Made by a program: the position numbers and the translations under genes. Source: Psychroserpens damuponensis (GTDB taxonomy: Bacteria > Bacteroidota > Bacteroidia > Flavobacteriales > Flavobacteriaceae). Taken from it: 64,000 bases of DNA. Where the stretch lies: assembly GCF_000826655.1 (NCBI RefSeq), contig NZ_JXJO01000009.1, forward strand, positions 62,001-126,000. Reading direction: 5' to 3'. The notes beneath the pieces were generated by a model. That model ran no database searches, had not been told where the DNA came from, and saw only the letters and a program-made list of their open reading frames with translations. Shown piece after piece: positions 62,005 through 64,000 of this stretch (the first letter of the stretch is position 1; each line of letters starts with the position of its first letter).

Positions 62005-62568
62005 TTATAAACTTAATGTAACCTCAAATCCAATAGCGTCAGAAATGGCGCCATCTTTCATTTTACTGTTATAATTAATTCCCCAGAGCATTCTATCTAT
62101 TTTAAATTTAGTCGTCATGGTTGTATCATCATAATTAACTTTAGCCTGAAATGATATTGGGTTCGTAATACCTCTAATTGTTAAGTCTGCGTAGATTTTC
62201 ATTGTAACAGCATCATGATATTTTACGCTTGTAATGATAAGCTTGGCAGTTTCAAAATTGGTAACATCAAAAAAATCTGGATCTTTAAGATGATTTACAA
62301 GGCTTTCATTAGGTTCGTCATCTTCAATATCTAAACATATAATGGAATTCATATCAATTGTAAATTCACCACCCGAAATCACATCATTAGTCTTAATAAA
62401 ATAACCATCTTTAAAATCTATAGTGCCATGGTGTCCTCCAAAATAAAAGGTGTATTCTCCAGACCATTTTATGTTACTTTTTTCAACATTAATGGCCAAT
62501 TTTTCCTGTGCATTTCCAAATGTAAGCATACCTACAACAGCAAGTAGTACTAAAATTTTTGTTTTCAT
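62005..62568 (-). CDS. YceI family protein, exported
   Basis: I choose ATG at 62566-62568 (MKTKILVLLAVVGMLTFGNAQ, signal peptide) over the upstream ATG at 62586. The YceI lipocalin-like core is seen in NIKWSGEYTFYFGGHHGTIDF, GGEFTIDMNSIICLDIED, HLKDPDFFDVTNFETAKLII and DLTIRGITNPISF. YceI proteins bind polyisoprenoid-type ligands in the periplasm. It is divergent from the winged-helix regulator gene and shares a spacer with a phased TGT array, suggesting joint control. Confidence 0.9.
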   Translation of the reverse strand: MKTKILVLLAVVGMLTFGNAQEKLAINVEKSNIKWSGEYTFYFGGHHGTIDFKDGYFIKTNDVISGGEFTIDMNSIICLDIEDDEPNESLVNHLKDPDFFDVTNFETAKLIITSVKYHDAVTMKIYADLTIRGITNPISFQAKVNYDDTTMTTKFKIDRMLWGINYNSKMKDGAISDAIGFEVTLSL

Positions 62569-62604
62569 AAGTTTTGTTTTTAACATAATTCAGGATTGAT
62601 TTCT

Positions 62605-62680
62605 TGTCGTAAAACTAGATTTAGATCGAGTAAAAAATGTCAAAAAAATGTAAAAGAAGTGTCAACAGTTGTAAAAAGTC
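62605..62680. promoter_or_regulatory. Helically phased TGT direct-repeat array (PhoB-box-like)
   Basis: TGT-headed A-rich units begin at 62605, 62638, 62649, 62660 and 62670: steps of 33, 11, 11 and 10 bases. Two units read TGTCAA and two TGTAAAA. OmpR/PhoB-family winged helices bind 10-11-base tandem direct repeats of TGTCA type, and the adjacent gene encodes such a domain. It lies in the 141-base spacer between divergent yceI-type and regulator genes. Confidence 0.6.
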
Positions 62681-62709
62681 ACGAATTATTATGTTATTTA
62701 CACACTATT

Positions 62710-63609
62710 ATGAATAATCAATCTACTTACTATAAAATTTTCTTAGCACTGTCAGTCCTTCTAATGGTGCTTACTTCTTGTACTACAAATGATAATTTTG
62801 CAGGTTCAGAAAAAACAAAAGTGGCTTTACGAGAAGCAGGTCATCAATTATTACTTCGGAAATTGGATTCTACATCATTAGTGCTTCCAATAAAACAAAT
62901 AGAACATAACATATATAGTTTATCATTTGAGAAACCCATATCTCTAGAACCTACACATATTGTTTCTACAATTGATAGCAGTTTATCTGTAATCAATATC
63001 TCTAAAAATTACCTTGTAGAAGTTATTCAATGTGTAGATGATGAAGTTGCCTATAGTTATGAAATGAACATAGAGGAGGAGCGAACTTTAATTCCGTGTT
63101 CTGGACGTAATCTTCCGGAAGCTTGCTATATAATTACTGTAAATTTTTTAGACCTTGCACCTCCTAGTGGTTTTAGAAAACGACATACACCGTTGGTATT
63201 TGTTTTTGGAGTGTTATGCTTTCTAGCGTTTAAATATTGGAAGAAAAAAGCATTGCAAAATAATGCCGATAAACATACTTCTAAAACGCTAAATTCTAGT
63301 GAAAATAAGAGCAATTATTCTGAAATAGGAACCTACAAGTTCTATCCGGAAGAACATAAACTTGTTAAATCGGCAACAGAAATTAGCCTTTCAAAAAAGG
63401 AATGTGAGCTCTTAGAAATATTTGTAGCCAACCCAAATCAAATTATAAAACGAGAAGAACTCACAAAACAAGTATGGGAAGATAATGGTGTTTTTGTTGG
63501 TAGAAGCTTAGATACTTATATTTCTAAATTACGAAAAATATTAAAGGATGATGACGCTATAAAAATTACCAATGTGCATGGTGTTGGTTATAAATTAGAA
63601 GTCAAATAA
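62710..63609 (+). CDS. Membrane-anchored winged-helix transcriptional regulator
   Basis: I choose ATG at 62710 (MNNQSTYYKIFLALSVLLMV); the longer frame from 62596 would cover the regulatory array. The 299 residues have an N-terminal signal/anchor (lipobox-like LTSC), a periplasmic domain with cysteines (VIQCVDDE, LIPCSGRNLPEACY), one membrane helix (about 167-183, TPLVFVFGVLCFLAFKYW), and a C-terminal OmpR-type winged helix (ISLSKKECELLEIFVANPNQ and LDTYISKLRKILKDDD, ending HGVGYKLEV). It is a one-component sensor with the DNA-binding domain at the C-terminus. Confidence 0.85.
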   Translation: MNNQSTYYKIFLALSVLLMVLTSCTTNDNFAGSEKTKVALREAGHQLLLRKLDSTSLVLPIKQIEHNIYSLSFEKPISLEPTHIVSTIDSSLSVINISKNYLVEVIQCVDDEVAYSYEMNIEEERTLIPCSGRNLPEACYIITVNFLDLAPPSGFRKRHTPLVFVFGVLCFLAFKYWKKKALQNNADKHTSKTLNSSENKSNYSEIGTYKFYPEEHKLVKSATEISLSKKECELLEIFVANPNQIIKREELTKQVWEDNGVFVGRSLDTYISKLRKILKDDDAIKITNVHGVGYKLEVK

Positions 63610-63612
63610 ATT

Positions 63613-64000
63613 CTAGTATTTATAATTTGTACCATTATTTTTATACTTTCTATAGCTAGTTCCTTTGGTACACGGACAATCACTAATGCCTTGTAATAAA
63701 TCGATACCAATAGTTATACTGTGCGTTCCAGAGTTATATCCAGATAAATCGTTAATGGTCATTTGATATGAATAAGCAAAATAAAAGTTGTTTTTCATAA
63801 CTCCAGCCATGGGTCCAAGATTCAACGGATTGAAAAATTGGTCATTTAAAAAACGATACGATGCACCAACCCAATAGTAATCTCCAGATCTGTTAAACTT
63901 TCGGTATTTAAAGTTTAAATCTGTCGCAGATCGTTTATCACTATTAAAATATTGGATAAACATAGAAGGTTCAAACTCTACATCTTTACTGGTTGGGCTA
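63613..64000 (-). CDS. PorP/SprF family type IX secretion membrane protein (N-terminus cut by window edge)
   Basis: The frame is open to base 64000, so only about 129 C-terminal residues are visible. FEPSMFIQYF, FKYRKFNRSGDYYWVGASYRF, GVMKNNFYFAYSYQMTINDL and SGYNSGTHSITIGIDL are the typical closing beta-strands of the family, which anchors gliding-motility and type IX secreted proteins at the outer membrane. It ends in a CPCTKGTSYRKYKN-type tail. Its stop is three bases from the convergent regulator gene. Confidence 0.85.
   Translation of the reverse strand, partial: SPTSKDVEFEPSMFIQYFNSDKRSATDLNFKYRKFNRSGDYYWVGASYRFLNDQFFNPLNLGPMAGVMKNNFYFAYSYQMTINDLSGYNSGTHSITIGIDLLQGISDCPCTKGTSYRKYKNNGTNYKY

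Larger units (their letters stand above)
108..62862. repeat. Dispersed 9-base word CTTCGGAAA / TTTCCGAAG (30 exact copies seen)
   Basis: Starts of exact copies: 108, 1324, 2860, 4234, 5148, 8239, 11873, 14698, 21759, 21795, 25968, 27449, 30453, 34591, 35594, 37012, 37362, 40756, 42022, 44690, 47466, 48947, 49173, 51041, 54457, 55340, 55918, 57419, 60973, 62854. Sixteen read CTTCGGAAA and 14 read TTTCCGAAG on the plus strand. Copies are in all frames and four are intergenic (2860, 8239, 37362, 57419). Twelve extend to TTTCTTCGGAAA. Copies one base short (ATTCCGAAG) are at 8901, 20053 and 39905, and CTTCGGAAT is at 33124. Counts are by eye and may miss some. Confidence 0.85.

Noticed and set aside
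108-62862. Chi-, KOPS- or terminator-only explanation for the CTTCGGAAA word
   Set aside because: The copies show no strand bias and most are inside genes, which does not fit a polar or terminator-only signal; kept as an open question in the findings.
1-64000. Phage, insertion sequence, CRISPR array or biosynthetic cluster
   Set aside because: No transposase, integrase, structural phage gene, repeat-spacer array or modular synthase is found; gene density and composition are uniform.

Overview
The window is chromosomal DNA from a member of the Bacteroidota, almost certainly a marine-type Flavobacteriaceae. The evidence is low GC (about one third by eye), promoters of the TTG / TAnnTTTG type, BshA, a PorP/SprF type IX secretion protein, LptD, DUF4159/DUF4251/DUF5683/DUF6122 proteins, and methylmalonyl-CoA mutase in two subunits. 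I see no phage, insertion sequence, CRISPR array, rRNA operon or classical defence island. The gene content is mostly ordinary core genome; the unusual signals are at the DNA and RNA level.

Layout. 1-1472 (minus): recF and a truncated lipoprotein gene. 1593-8189 (plus): one tight operon of a TPR membrane protein, ribH, two small paralogous membrane proteins, mutL, two rhomboid proteases and a membrane-anchored EEP-fold enzyme. 8303-14222 (minus): parA, parB, a DUF5683 protein, dapB, lepB, a small HTH-like protein, a WbqC protein and a DUF6122 protein. 14342-16049 (minus): two unrecognised envelope proteins. 16178-21352 (minus): udk, a DivIC/FtsB-like gene without a normal start codon, and the two methylmalonyl-CoA mutase subunits with a lipoprotein gene between them. 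21403-22961 (minus): a PQQ-type sugar dehydrogenase and its lipoprotein cytochrome c. 23083-23240: tRNA-Pro(TGG) and tRNA-Arg(TCT) with a promoter and a terminator. 23487-24968 (plus): two orphan exported proteins. 24970-33384 (minus): RNA and SAM methyltransferases, an AI-2E family permease, a DUF4159 protein, RsmE, a PpiC-like isomerase, RidA and LptD. 33507-47829 (plus): amidase, MlaD-like protein, an Fe-S electron-transfer pair, two PH-domain membrane proteins, SerB, a GH3/serine-hydrolase fusion and BshA. 47826-59198 (both strands): LysE-type exporter, DUF421 protein, GH3-auxin-like enzyme, a metallopeptidase, a radical SAM/TIGR03915 pair, an FAD protein, a DUF1853 protein and two SF2 helicases with a candidate small RNA between them. 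59270-64000 (both strands): small stress- or envelope-type proteins, YceI, a membrane-anchored winged-helix regulator and a partial PorP/SprF gene.

The most striking feature is a 9-base word, CTTCGGAAA (reverse TTTCCGAAG). I found it at least 30 times by eye, about once per 2 kb, in both orientations, in every reading frame and in intergenic DNA. Chance expectation at this base composition is well under one. Twelve copies extend to a 12-mer that can fold as a UUUC-UUCG-GAAA hairpin, and a one-base variant, CTACGGAAA, occurs seven more times. This looks like a genome-wide, DNA-level signal such as an uptake-type sequence, a protein-binding site or a repeat kept by selection or drive. I cannot tell which from one window.

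Other regulatory structures stand out. A promoter plus two-hairpin RNA lies at 57288-57400. A helically phased TGT array lies at 62605-62680, next to an OmpR/PhoB-type winged-helix regulator. Direct repeats lie just upstream of a textbook promoter at 24413-24515. A 17-base inverted repeat precedes the small HTH-like gene at 9545-9561.
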